A stretch of DNA of 64,000 bases from Amycolatopsis alba DSM 44262 (lineage in GTDB: Bacteria > Actinomycetota > Actinomycetes > Mycobacteriales > Pseudonocardiaceae): the NCBI RefSeq assembly GCF_000384215.1, contig NZ_KB913032.1, positions 7,525,605 to 7,589,604 of the forward strand, given 5' to 3'. Of the stretch, positions 41,201 through 49,381 are shown piece by piece; within the stretch, counting starts at the first letter, position 1; every line of letters starts with the position of its first letter. The position numbers were made by a program, and so were the translations under genes. The notes below the pieces were generated by a model. The model did no database searches. It was given only the letters and a program-made list of their open reading frames with translations, and was not told where the DNA came from.

Positions 41201-43501
41201 GCGCCTGCCTTTCCCGTCGGCGCTCGCGACGGACTTGTCCTTGGCGTTCCATTCCATCTTCGCGGTCACCCCGTCCGCATCGGTCACCGTCAGAGCACGA
41301 CCGGCGTCGTCGTAGGTCACCGTGCGAGAGCGCTGGAAGTCCTCCACTCCGGACACTCCGACGAACGCCCGTCTGTTGTCGAGGTCGTGGCTGTACGTTC
41401 GCCCAGGTCGCGGCCCCGCCGCCAGGCGGCCATCGGCGAACGGCGCCAGGATTCGCACCACTCGTGCCCTCGCCGGCTGCCACGGTCGTTCGACGAAGGC
41501 GCCGTAGTCGATCACTGTGCGTTCGGTACCCCAGTTCTCGAGAGACGGTTGTCGTGCCACCCAGTCATAGGCCACACCGTCGCGGAACTCGGCCAGGGGG
41601 CCAAGACTGTCCTTGGCTTTCTGGCGCTCCTCGTCATTGCGCGCGTAGTCGAAGGCCTGCTTGGCCCGCAGTTCGTTCGTGTAGTTCATGTCCCGGATGT
41701 CTGCACCCGGATTTTCGATGCGTCCAAGGGAGTCCAGCACATACCACAGCCGGGTTTCGGTACCGTCCCAATACCGGATTCGACAGAGCTGCTGCGCCGG
41801 GGCCGCGTCCGCGCCTTTCGGACGGGGCACACCGCCGTAACAACGGTCACTGCCGTCGGTGTTGTAGAACAGCTCGTGCGCCCTGTCGGACACCGGATCC
41901 TTGATCTGCGTCAGCCGAGGTATCGAACCGCTGTACAGGTACTGCAAAGCAGCCGGTTTCTTGCTGTCCTGCACCGACGCCACCGTGGCCAGGGTGCCGT
42001 CGACGTTGAACACCGACATCGAGCCGGCCTGGGTCACTGAGATCCGGCCGCCCGCGTCGAAGGCGAGCACCCCGTCTTCACCCGCGGGCGGCTGGTAACC
42101 GCCAGTGGAGACCTTGCCCCACGTGTGCTTTCCGCCCGCGTTGTCGGTGAGCACCACTGACCCGTCCAACATCTCGGCTTTGCTGTACCCGCTGCCCGCT
42201 AATCCCAGCGTCCAGCCCCCCGGCAGCTGCGGCGGATCGGCCGAGTACAGCCATTCCGTCGGCACGATCTTGGGTGGCAGGCTGTGGCTACGCTGATTGT
42301 CGGGGCCTGTGGTGCTCTTGGCCCACAACACCATCCTGGGACGTTCCTTCGAACGGTGGTACAGCTCGATCTTGATCGGAACCCGCTGGCCCGCGGTCAA
42401 CGCCACCTCCCTTTCCTGCCTGGGACCCGGCTGAAGAAAATCGTCGCCGATCGCCGCGGGATTCGGATTGTCGTAGACCAGCTTGTCGCCCACCCACATC
42501 TTCGCGCCGTCCGCGTGTCCACCGGCGAAGCGAAAGTCCCCGGTCGCGGAAGCCCGGAAGTAACCCTCCCAGCGGATGACGAACCAGTCCTTGTTCAAAG
42601 CGGGCGGCATCGGATCTTCCCGCCACGGGAAGTTCTCCGGCACATCGCTCCACATGTTGCCCCAGTCCAGATTGACCTGAGGTTCGCCTCGCACCATCAC
42701 CGGAACGTCGTCCGGCACCCCGGCGTGCCGCGAATCGTTGAAATACGACGCCCGCACCCCTCGAGGCTCACCCTGGCGGGAGTTGTACGTGAACGTCACC
42801 CCGGCGGCGCCGCCCACCGACTCGAACTTCGGCCCGGCGGCTTCGACATGGACATTGCCATTGAACAAATTCACTGTCGCGGGCCCCAGCACGTCGGTCG
42901 GCGACGGTCCAGGATCACCTACCCGCTGATTGACCGTGAAGTGCCCCACCCATTTCGGCGGCGTGACTGTTTCCGGGCGGCCACCCGGTGTGGCCGTGCC
43001 AACCGTCCAGCTGTACTTGCCGCCGTCGTGCAGCACATGGAGTGGAACCGTCCACTGTGGGGTCGACAGACATCCCGAATCCACCACACTGCCCGATCGA
43101 CCGTCGACCCCGGTCGACACCTTGAAGCAATACAGGACGCCGCTGCCCACCGCGACGACCTGCAATGTCGGCGTCTCGGTGGCGACCACGGCCTGGTCGA
43201 CCGGACTGACCAGACTCGTCTCCGGCGCCGAACCGTCCCGTGCACGGGGCGCACGCCCGCCAGCCAGCGGAGTGAAATCGGCCGCCGGCTCCTGCATAAC
43301 CGGTGCCTGCCCAGGAGTCGCCGCTTTCGCCGAATCATCCCTCGGCGCCAACGGCGGCATCATCGGCAGATCCCGTGGCACCTCTGCCGCCTCCGATCGT
43401 TGTGGCGTCACCACGGTCTGCGTCAGAGACGCGCACAACGCGATCAGTACCGTCAGCACGAGCGCTCGCGCGCGTGCTCTTCCCCCAGCAAACATCAGCA
43501 C
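38219..43501 (-). CDS. Secreted PA14/RHS-repeat protein with DUF2599-like C-terminus
   Basis: A 1760-residue exported protein (GTG 43501 or ATG 43495). Signal peptide 1-39 (ALVLTVLIALCASLTQTVV). Residues 247-400 are a first PA14 domain (GVRASYFNDSRHAGVPDDVP ... FRFAGGHADGAKMWVGDKLV). Residues 812-945 are a second PA14 (LQAELYDNPFLAGPP ... DGVRLWIDDFLVVDSWTDK). YD/RHS repeats fill the space around and after them up to the RHS core end (LGRFLQTDPISGGSANNYDY, then GDPVNSFDLTGE) near 1580. The last about 170 residues are a variable tip whose end (FLCHWLAAEWMDNGRSSWNL, then CNPE) resembles DUF2599. RHS shells usually enclose a C-terminal toxin and are followed by an immunity gene; here the next gene is convergent and unrelated. 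Confidence 0.9.
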   Translation of the reverse strand: MLMFAGGRARARALVLTVLIALCASLTQTVVTPQRSEAAEVPRDLPMMPPLAPRDDSAKAATPGQAPVMQEPAADFTPLAGGRAPRARDGSAPETSLVSPVDQAVVATETPTLQVVAVGSGVLYCFKVSTGVDGRSGSVVDSGCLSTPQWTVPLHVLHDGGKYSWTVGTATPGGRPETVTPPKWVGHFTVNQRVGDPGPSPTDVLGPATVNLFNGNVHVEAAGPKFESVGGAAGVTFTYNSRQGEPRGVRASYFNDSRHAGVPDDVPVMVRGEPQVNLDWGNMWSDVPENFPWREDPMPPALNKDWFVIRWEGYFRASATGDFRFAGGHADGAKMWVGDKLVYDNPNPAAIGDDFLQPGPRQEREVALTAGQRVPIKIELYHRSKERPRMVLWAKSTTGPDNQRSHSLPPKIVPTEWLYSADPPQLPGGWTLGLAGSGYSKAEMLDGSVVLTDNAGGKHTWGKVSTGGYQPPAGEDGVLAFDAGGRISVTQAGSMSVFNVDGTLATVASVQDSKKPAALQYLYSGSIPRLTQIKDPVSDRAHELFYNTDGSDRCYGGVPRPKGADAAPAQQLCRIRYWDGTETRLWYVLDSLGRIENPGADIRDMNYTNELRAKQAFDYARNDEERQKAKDSLGPLAEFRDGVAYDWVARQPSLENWGTERTVIDYGAFVERPWQPARARVVRILAPFADGRLAAGPRPGRTYSHDLDNRRAFVGVSGVEDFQRSRTVTYDDAGRALTVTDADGVTAKMEWNAKDKSVASADGKGRRISNVYDHADRLTDSYGPGPASCFAGEVPTPTCAATLPHRRLGYDGGMAGLQAELYDNPFLAGPPVVWQTGIGTGDGSLVGNWGGTRPVATTGGWSGRFTGEMRFPAAGTYEVGFTATDGVRLWIDDFLVVDSWTDKPGAAVSGSYRNTTAGSLHRIRVDYYNRAGDTGALNFTWTPPGAQTPVTVPGTNLAPRYGHETSKITDSSSGGSVERAPATKTVAGYSDPEHGIDPVFGLQVSTTADPSGLALTKRNTFEQPGTGYLRRLAEALPGGDLADPGKRGTSSYYNGSETRANPCDAKSAAVSQGGMAKTLTAAKNADGSANTAEQVYNAAGQTVATRVNSEPWLCITYDSRGRVAKKAFPAMDGQQPRTITYDYAVGGDPLVKKISDAGGSTTSVIDLLGQVVSYTDANGVVSTSKYDIAGRKLSETSTVKGVTSSLNYRWSNASRLTRLDLDGVAVATPGYDAGVLRNVGYGNTSKLAIDHNDAGALTAVSWAVSGSTVTDTVVRSRDQRITDDTVTDTAAPNTSYRSAYTYDGVGRLVAAIVPHHQLTYAYDGDGGCGPNPRAGSNTNRTRFTDSRGGALAVSTGYCYDNADRLLSTSGGTALAFAYDVYGNATKVGTDTLGYDSTRRHVSTTTAAGRSVTYTRDVTDRITARTVKDGAKAAQVTRYGYAADTGGPDLVLDSAGNLRQRVLKLPGGVVLTKNYDQAKATNWSYPNIHGDILFTADGTAARTGTIHLYDPFGQNIDPVTGAFGDIPISATAEGGMDFGWLGRHTVPVEHVGSQQALEMGARTYLPVLGRFLQTDPISGGSANNYDYVNGDPVNSFDLTGEMPGVNALEVLGLALPVVPTGRTDFFGKVEWLPPGHPNAHEGGTILIVPTDTGRQVALLTTNPLLEAINTPRQLQAAAFASFAPGLSGAMTAWQAWSEFKDKALAAGAPKDLVESDSTFQQFLCHWLAAEWMDNGRSSWNLDPARNDIGTGRCITAGCNPE

Positions 43502-43755
43502 CCCAACGAGATCCTCTTCAACCGAGCGGACCGCAACCTGATCAGGAACGGTAGTGACAGTCGATGAAATCCGGATGAAACGATCAGTGATCGCTCAGCT
43601 GGCCCTCGGCCGAGGGATCAGTAGCGCCGGAGCAGGCCGCAGCACCGAAGTTTCCCCGCATGGGGAGAGGCCTTCCCGGAAAGGCGCGGGCACTGGGCAA
43701 CCTATCCGGCCGCGACTGCGTGAGATTCGCAGGATGGGGAAGAATAGGGAGATTC

Positions 43756-44790
43756 ATGAGTATTCGGACAACGCTTCGAACGGGTGTCCTGGTCACGGTC
43801 GCGGTCATGACCACAACGCTGGGGGTGGCGTCGGCGGAAGCGACACCGGGCTGGCAGGCGACGCTCCTGCCGTTGCCCGCAGGGCACCCTGGCACGTCGG
43901 GCTTCGTGTTCGGCACTGACGGGAAGGGCGGTTACGCCGGCGAACTCGCTATCGACGATCGCAGTCAGGTGGTCACCTGGCGGGACGGAAAGCCATCGGT
44001 ACGAGGCGTCCCGTCCGGCTACGAGAACGCGCACGTGCTCGACCAGAACGGCGCCGGAACCGTGCTCCTGCAGGCCTACGGCGCCGAAGCGAGCATGACG
44101 GGCATCTTCCTGCTGGACGATCAAGGGTTCCACGAGGTCCCGGCACCCGCCGGGTATACGAAAGCACACGGCCTGGCGCTCAACGAGCGCGGTGACGTCC
44201 TCGGCACGGCTTCGGCGGAGAAAACGGCCGAGCAGGTGACCGTCGTGTGGCCCGTGCGGGGCGTCGGTCCGGTCGTGATCCCGACCGATGGAGAGACCTG
44301 GCCCACCGATCTCGACATCGACGGGACCGTGCTGTTCGGCTCGACCAGGGGTCCCTACACGTGGCGGAACGGGACGGTGGAGAAGCTGGCCGTCCCGGCC
44401 GGGTACACCTTCGCGCTGCCTCGTTCGATCAGGAACGGGACCGTCGTCGGCAGCGCCGACGCAGCCGGGGTCAACGGATCGACCGGTTTCCGGTGGACAT
44501 CCGCCGCCGCACCCGAGCGCCTGGCCGATTCCAGCGCCGGATTCCGGGTCAACGGATCAGGGCTGATCGCCGGAGCGCTGACCTCCGAACCGTCGGTGTC
44601 CTACGGTCACCCCGCGGTCTGGCAAGGACCCGGTTCAGTCGCCAAACTCCCGTTGCCTGACGGTTTCGCCGTGGGGAGGGCCTACGCGATCGGCGACGAC
44701 GGCGCGATCGCCGGAATCGCCGCGAACGGGCCGCTCGACGAAGGCGGCGCACCGGTCGTGTGGCACCGAACCGAAATCGGCCACGGCTAA
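43756..44790 (+). CDS. Secreted HAF-like repeat (beta-propeller) protein
   Basis: A 344-residue exported protein from ATG 43756 with AGGGAG upstream. The signal peptide is SIRTTLRTGVLVTVAVMTTT then LGVASAEA. The mature part has repeated units that read G-x-x-x-D-x-G-x-V-x-G, such as GLALNERGDVLGTASAEKTA, IRNGTVVGSADAAGVNG and AYAIGDDGAIAGIAANGP, each paired with a W-(R/x)-x-G strand (TWRDGKPS, YTWRNGTVE, VWQGPGS). This is the pattern of HAF repeats, which probably form a propeller. No catalytic residues are recognised. It is divergent from the PA14/RHS gene and ends at the hairpin 44805-44838. Confidence 0.75.
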   Translation: MSIRTTLRTGVLVTVAVMTTTLGVASAEATPGWQATLLPLPAGHPGTSGFVFGTDGKGGYAGELAIDDRSQVVTWRDGKPSVRGVPSGYENAHVLDQNGAGTVLLQAYGAEASMTGIFLLDDQGFHEVPAPAGYTKAHGLALNERGDVLGTASAEKTAEQVTVVWPVRGVGPVVIPTDGETWPTDLDIDGTVLFGSTRGPYTWRNGTVEKLAVPAGYTFALPRSIRNGTVVGSADAAGVNGSTGFRWTSAAAPERLADSSAGFRVNGSGLIAGALTSEPSVSYGHPAVWQGPGSVAKLPLPDGFAVGRAYAIGDDGAIAGIAANGPLDEGGAPVVWHRTEIGHG

Positions 44791-44804
44791 CCAGAGCACG
44801 GAAC

Positions 44805-44838
44805 ACCGCCGTGGGGCGAAAAGGCACCCCACGGCGGT
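44805..44838 (+). terminator. Terminator behind the HAF-like gene
   Basis: Perfect 12-bp stem ACCGCCGTGGGG / CCCCACGGCGGT with a ten-base loop, 14 bases past the stop at 44790. The following 250 bases (to 45096) show no gene. Confidence 0.8.
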
Positions 44839-45096
44839 TCCAGCCGACGAGGGCCCGCCGTCGAGGCCGGCGCGACAACGGTGACGACCGTTGTGTGACA
44901 GCGCGCTCCTCGACCACGATCGGCCATCACTCGACGACACTGGCTGTCTGAAGGAACCGATAGCCAACCGTCGAGCTCAGCTATCCACCGCTCAGGCTCA
45001 CGATGTCGGTGGCGGAGGTGGTCCAGGCGCGATCTCTCACGGGACCGCGAGGGCGTACTCGGAGCTGACGACGACCGCGCGGCATGGCCGTCAAGG

Positions 45097-45342
45097 TCAC
45101 ATGTTTTCGTTGCCGGGAAGGGTGGAGCTCAGGCTCCGGTCTTCGGGGCCGGGGTAGCTGGTGTCCGGCGAGGCGACGGACGGATGGCCGTTTGCGCAAC
45201 AGGTGATGCCGGGCGGAGTGCTGTCCGCTCCAGCAGCCTTCCAGCCGGTCTCCGCGCCGGCCGCTCCGGCCAGTGACAGGACGGCACCTACCACCGTCGC
45301 GGCAAGCACGCTTGCTGAGGAAATCCGACGAACCGGGGACAT
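45097..45342 (-). CDS. Small secreted peptide, paralogue A
   Basis: An 81-residue exported peptide from ATG 45342 with GGAGCG upstream. The signal MSPVRRISSASVLAATVVGA, then VLSLAGAAGA, leaves about 51 mature residues (ETGWKAAGADSTPPGITCCA ... ENM) with a CC pair. The signal closely matches that of the next gene upstream (45491-45751): both begin MS-x-VRR and have VVxGAVxSxAG. The family is unknown; a short secreted signal or antimicrobial-type peptide is one possibility. Confidence 0.6.
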   Translation of the reverse strand: MSPVRRISSASVLAATVVGAVLSLAGAAGAETGWKAAGADSTPPGITCCANGHPSVASPDTSYPGPEDRSLSSTLPGNENM

Positions 45343-45490
45343 CTTTCGCTCCTGAGATCTCGCGGCGATCAGGCCGCGCTGGCTATGAAGGTATGAAGTG
45401 ACCGCAGATGCGCGCGTGTTCTGACCGCACTTACCGCACCTCAGAGTGCTGTCTGCCCTGCGTCGGTAAACGGCGGAAACGTGGCGCACT

Positions 45491-45751
45491 TCACCCACCA
45501 CACCCGCACGAGCCAGGACCCTTCCATGCGTCCACTGTGCTGACCGGCGCCCAGTTACCGCGATCCATGACTCGTTGGGCGCTGGTGCCCTTGTGCTGCC
45601 ACTGGTAGCTGACCGGCGCGACCTGTCCCGTGCGCTCCTGCTTGTGGGGCCGCTGCGACTGCGCGTCGGCCGTTCCAGCCATCGATACGACAGCACCGAT
45701 CACTACAGCGGTGAGCACACCAACCGCCCCGCCCCTGCGAACCCTGGACAT
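45491..45751 (-). CDS. Small secreted peptide, paralogue B
   Basis: An 86-residue exported peptide from ATG 45751 (GTG 45781 is possible). The signal MSRVRRGGAVGVLTAVVIGA, then VVSMAGTADA, is followed by about 56 mature residues (QSQRPHKQERTGQVAPVSYQ ... GPGSCGCGG) ending in a Cys-Gly-Cys motif. It is co-directional with paralogue A 150 bases downstream. Only the signal and general plan are shared; the mature parts differ strongly. Confidence 0.6.
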   Translation of the reverse strand: MSRVRRGGAVGVLTAVVIGAVVSMAGTADAQSQRPHKQERTGQVAPVSYQWQHKGTSAQRVMDRGNWAPVSTVDAWKGPGSCGCGG

Positions 45752-45824
45752 CCACCACGCCCCCTTCCGTTCCTGCAGCACCTAACAATGATCAACTACC
45801 TGCCCGACGCTACCCCGCACATCG

Positions 45825-46397
45825 GTGAAGCCAGCGAAGGAAAGGCCTTTCAGCCACACATCTGAACCCTCACGGGCAAACCTGCACGACAGCGCACCAC
45901 ACATCCCGAGCGGACACCGGCGGTCGACGTACCCAACCATGGCCGCGTTGCTGGCGTTAGCCACACTCATCGACCTCGACCTGCATGATTGCGAGATCAA
46001 CGAAGCTAGGTTTAGCAAGGCAACCTTCGAAGGCGACGCCAGGTTCCACGGGGCGGCCTTCATCGGCGACGCCAACTTCGCCCAGGCGACCTTCAACGGC
46101 GGCACCATGTTCGTCAGGGCGACTATCCAAGGTGTGGTTGTTGTATCCGAGGCACGCATCCGCGTTGATTCAATGAAGAATTCGTCCTGGCCACCGGGGT
46201 TGACCGCCAAAGCCACAGGCTCGGCGTCCCCCACCACGTCCGGGCGCACCGCAGCCATCCAGCAGCACGTGCTCACCATGCCCTCATCCGTGGTCGCCGA
46301 CGCCCTCGGCTACCACGCGGGCACCACCACCAAGATCGCCACACGAGCAGGAACCACCTGGAGTCGCTACGCCCCAGGCGATCACTCACCACCATGA
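45825..46397 (+). pseudogene. Chimeric frame: pentapeptide-repeat fragment joined to recombinase C-terminus
   Basis: One open frame joins two unrelated pieces. About 45940-46150 encodes pentapeptide repeats (DLHDCEINEARFSKATFEGD, ARFHGAAFIGDANFAQATF). About 46240-46397 encodes the end of a tyrosine recombinase-like protein (TAAIQQHVLTMPSSVVADAL, then GTTWSRYAPGDHSPP), a tail familiar from Streptomyces recombinases. Neither piece is complete and no ribosome site is visible. The second piece is about three-quarters identical at DNA level to 47925-48015 on the far side of the Tat hydrolase gene. Confidence 0.6.
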
Positions 46398-46629
46398 CCA
46401 CGACGAACTCGCGACAGTTGAATACGCGATCTCACCAGTCGGTGACTCCGATTTGCTGCGATGGTGGTGGTTCCGGGCCCGCCAGTGGGAGACTTGGAGT
46501 CGGGTGCGGACCGTCGCTACGCTCCGGACGGCCGCCATATCCGCCCGACTCGGCACGTGATTCACCGATGCGCCAGTGGTTCGGCTCCTCGGCACGTCGA
46601 CGGGAACCGGTCACCCGAAATGAGGTCAC

Positions 46630-47595
46630 ATGGGCAACGCCGAGGCCAACCCGAACCTGTCGCTTCCGATATCCCGCCGGACCCTGTTGCAGGGAACCGG
46701 GCTCGCCCTCGGCGGCACGGCACTGGTCAACGGGACCGCCGACGCGCACCCACCGGGCGTTCCGGTCCCAGGCCCCGGCAGCCCGGTGCACCCGATCCCG
46801 GTGCCCGAGCAGGTTCCGGCTACCCAGGGCTGGTTCCAGGTGCCAGGGGCGCGGCTGTGGTACTGGGACACCGGCGGGCCCGGTGAGCCGGTGGTTCTGC
46901 TGCACGCTCTGAGCGGCAGTGGCGAAAGCTGGCCGTACCAGCAGCCGTACCTCGCCCGTGCGGGGTACCGGGTCATCGGCTACTCGCGTCGGGGGTACGC
47001 CAACTCGCCGGTGCAGGACCCGAACAACCCGAGGAGCGGCATCGAGGATCTGCACGACCTCGTGGAGTTCCTGGGGATCGGGAAGTTTCACGTCGTCGGC
47101 GTTGCCGGTGGCGGCTGGTACGCGATGGACTACGCGCTCAACCACCCGGACCGGTTGCACAGCCTGGTGATCGGCGCGTGTGTGCTTCAGGTCCAGGAGC
47201 GGGACTACCAGGACATGGTGGAGCGGTTGCGGTCGCCCGAGGTCGACGCGCTGCCCATCCACTTTCGGGAGTTGGGCCCGTCCTACCGCGCGATCGACCC
47301 GGACGGTGTCGCCAGGTGGCTGGACATCCATCACCGGGCCGGGCCCAACGGGATCGTCCAGCCCAGGGCGACCTCGCTGAGCTGGGCCGTGATCGGACGG
47401 CTCGCCGTGCCCACCCTGCTGCTGTGGGGGGACGCCGACCCGCACACGTCACCGCCGGTGCAGCGTCTGCTGGCCGGGCACTTCCGCAGGGTGAGCACGA
47501 TGGTGGCCAACGAGTGCGGGCACAACGTCCACTGGGAGCGGTCGGACGTGGTCAACCCCGTGCTGCTGAACTTCTTCCGGGCCAACCGGCACTGA
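46630..47595 (+). CDS. Tat-exported alpha/beta-hydrolase-fold protein without Ser nucleophile
   Basis: A 321-residue protein with a twin-arginine signal (SRRTLLQGTGLALGGTALV) and an alpha/beta-hydrolase fold from about residue 75: VVLLHALSGSGESWPYQQPY (oxyanion region), RVIGYSRRGYANS, acid Asp in LLLWGDADPHTSP and His in CGHNVHWERSD. The nucleophile elbow reads VVGVAGGGWYAMDYAL, so the position normally Ser in G-x-S-x-G is Ala. Some alpha/beta-hydrolase-like families naturally have GxAxGG here; they may use another mechanism or only bind ligands. The gene lies between two fragments of recombinase-like genes, a sign of insertion. ATG 46630 has no strong ribosome site. Confidence 0.85.
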   Translation: MGNAEANPNLSLPISRRTLLQGTGLALGGTALVNGTADAHPPGVPVPGPGSPVHPIPVPEQVPATQGWFQVPGARLWYWDTGGPGEPVVLLHALSGSGESWPYQQPYLARAGYRVIGYSRRGYANSPVQDPNNPRSGIEDLHDLVEFLGIGKFHVVGVAGGGWYAMDYALNHPDRLHSLVIGACVLQVQERDYQDMVERLRSPEVDALPIHFRELGPSYRAIDPDGVARWLDIHHRAGPNGIVQPRATSLSWAVIGRLAVPTLLLWGDADPHTSPPVQRLLAGHFRRVSTMVANECGHNVHWERSDVVNPVLLNFFRANRH

Positions 47596-47798
47596 CCATC
47601 CGGGCCACGGGGTGATCCAATTGGGCTCGCCGAACGTGTCGTGGGATCGCTCGCACACCTCTCAAGCCCATTGGATGGGGTGAGGCCAGGGGCGGCGGAG
47701 GGGTTCGGCGGGTGGCCGAACTACTTTGGCGGCGCGCACCGCCCACCAGTAGGGCGATCCGGCCGCCCGGCGTCAAGGGTGCGGTCCAGCGGGACAAC

Positions 47799-48050
47799 AT
47801 GAACACCGCCACCAACCCGAACTCCCGCTGGCTGTTCCCCGGCCGACGCTCAGGACTACCGATGCACCCCAGATCACTCGGCACGCTGATGACCGGGCTC
47901 GGCATCCCCATCACCACCGCACGCACGGCGGCCATCGAACACCACGTCCTGACCATGACGGCCCCCGCGGTCGCTGACGCCCTCGGCTACCACCCCGTCA
48001 CCACCGCCAAAATGACGAGTTCGCTTTCCGAGTGCGGAGTAGGTCGCTGA
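47799..48050 (+). pseudogene. Tyrosine recombinase-like C-terminal fragment
   Basis: The frame reads SRWLFPGRRSGLPMHPRSLG, then TAAIEHHVLTMTAPAVADAL and GYHPVTTAKMTSS before breaking off into an unrelated end (SECGVGR) at 48050. The N-terminal recombinase domains and the C-terminal WSRYAPGDH tail are missing. Together with the piece at 46240-46397 it flanks the Tat hydrolase gene in the same direction. Confidence 0.65.
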
Positions 48051-48640
48051 TCAGCGGGCGGAGAGTGCTTTACGCAGGAAGGCGTCGAAGCGCTGAAGCC
48101 AGGGGAAGTCGGTGCGCAAGGTGGGGATGTCGGCCTGGTAGCCGTCCTCGGCGAACCACTGGTACATCCGTTCCTCGATCGGCTTGGGCGCCAGCCGCGT
48201 GCGGACGCCGGTCACCTGTTGGTACGTCGCCGCCACCTGCTCGAAGCTCACGGCGTCCCCGGCGATCGCCAGCCTGGTGCCGAGGTAGGCCTCGGGCTCG
48301 GCGAACGCGGCGGCGGCGATCCGGCCGATGTCCGAGGCCGCGATCATCTGCATCGGGCGGTCGGGGACCACCGGTAGTTCCAGGACGCGTTCGTCGGTGG
48401 CGTCTGCGTACCAGAGCAGATTGTCCATGAAGAACACCGGCCGCAGGATCGTCGCCGACGGGAAGGTGCCGGCGATGTGCTCCTCGATGCGGGTCTTGGA
48501 CTCGAAGTGGTCGATGCCGGTGGCGCGCTCGGCACCGTCGACCGAGCTGTAGACCAGGTGCGCGGCATCCGCGGTCCGGGCGGCGTCGGCCAGGGCGATC
48601 CCGCGGCGGACCTCGGTGGCCAGTTCCTCCTCCGAGCAGA
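48051..48640 (-). pseudogene. 5'-truncated NmrA-family NAD(P)-binding protein
   Basis: The minus strand encodes the C-terminal two-thirds of an NmrA-like protein: GIALADAARTADAAHLVYSS, then DHFESKTRIEEHIAGT, ATILRPVFFMDNLLWY, ASDIGRIAAAAF and TYQQVTGVRTRL. The N-terminal GxTGxxG cofactor strand is absent: upstream of about 48640 the frame (open to 48863) turns into unrelated sequence, and the plus strand there has a protein-like end (EARAARRRLIAIALGGLAAR) that stops at 48797. A DNA junction near 48650 seems to have removed the start. Confidence 0.6.
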
Positions 48641-49169
48641 TCCAGGACCTGGACGCGCCGCGCTCACCGCCGAAGCGCGGGCCGCCCGGCGCCGCCTGAT
48701 CGCGATCGCCCTGGGCGGACTCGCCGCCAGGGCGAACGTCGACCTCCCAGGGCCGCCCCCCGCGCAACGCCTGCTGACGGCGCGTTGGCAGACCTGACCC
48801 GACTCGACCGTCCAGGGTCGGGTCCGCCGTCCGGGAGCGTGTAGGTGCCGAAAACTGTGTCACCTCACGCGACTTGGCGATACTCGTGAATCAATCCGCC
48901 GAGCCGATCACGCCGACGAACCCTTCCGGTACCAGCCGGGTCGCCAAGCACCAGGACTCGACCTGGCGGTTCGAGAGTGGCAAGCACTCTTTGCATCTGA
49001 CTGTTCCCGGCCCTCTGCAGGTTCGAGATTCGTCTGACATCCAGCAGCCCACCCCAAACCGGCATCGGTTTCTGTTACGGCGCTCCGGGGATCGCCCCTG
49101 TGTGCGGGCAAGGTCGCCACCTGCCCGAAGAGAGCGATCCCCGACGCCCGCCTCAGCTGACCGATCGGG
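48641..49169. other. Junction and intergenic region before the NRPS operon
   Basis: No complete gene is seen. On the plus strand about 48660-48797 a fragment of an unidentified protein ends. On the minus strand about 48865-48930 the words RRRDRLGGLIHEYRQVA resemble a tail seen in actinomycete transposon debris, but I could not confirm this. It marks the edge between the scrambled region and the biosynthetic operon. Confidence 0.4.
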
Positions 49170-49367
49170 TCACTGTGCGGCCATGCGCTCACGGAGGCTT
49201 CGGGGGCGCATGTCCGTCCAGACCTCATCCACGTGGTCCATGCACTCCTGGCGGGTGCCCGTCTTGCCGTCGGGCCGCCAGCCTTCGGGGATCTCTTTGT
49301 CCGCGGGCCAAAGGGAGTACTGCTCTTCGTCGTTGATCAGGACCTGGAAGGTGGTGTTGTCGTCCAT
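49170..49367 (-). CDS. MbtH-like protein
   Basis: A 65-residue protein with the MbtH signature: FQVLINDEEQYSLWPADKEI (N-x-E-x-Q-x-S-L-W-P), PEGWRPDGKTG and a C-terminal VDEVWTDMRPRSLR. MbtH proteins bind NRPS adenylation domains and are often required for their folding or activity. GGAGAGAGAA precedes the ATG. It is the last gene of the NRPS operon, 14 bases after the MFS gene, and probably serves the A domains of the NRPS encoded upstream. Confidence 0.96.
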   Translation of the reverse strand: MDDNTTFQVLINDEEQYSLWPADKEIPEGWRPDGKTGTRQECMDHVDEVWTDMRPRSLRERMAAQ

Positions 49368-49381
49368 CGGGTTCTCTCTCC

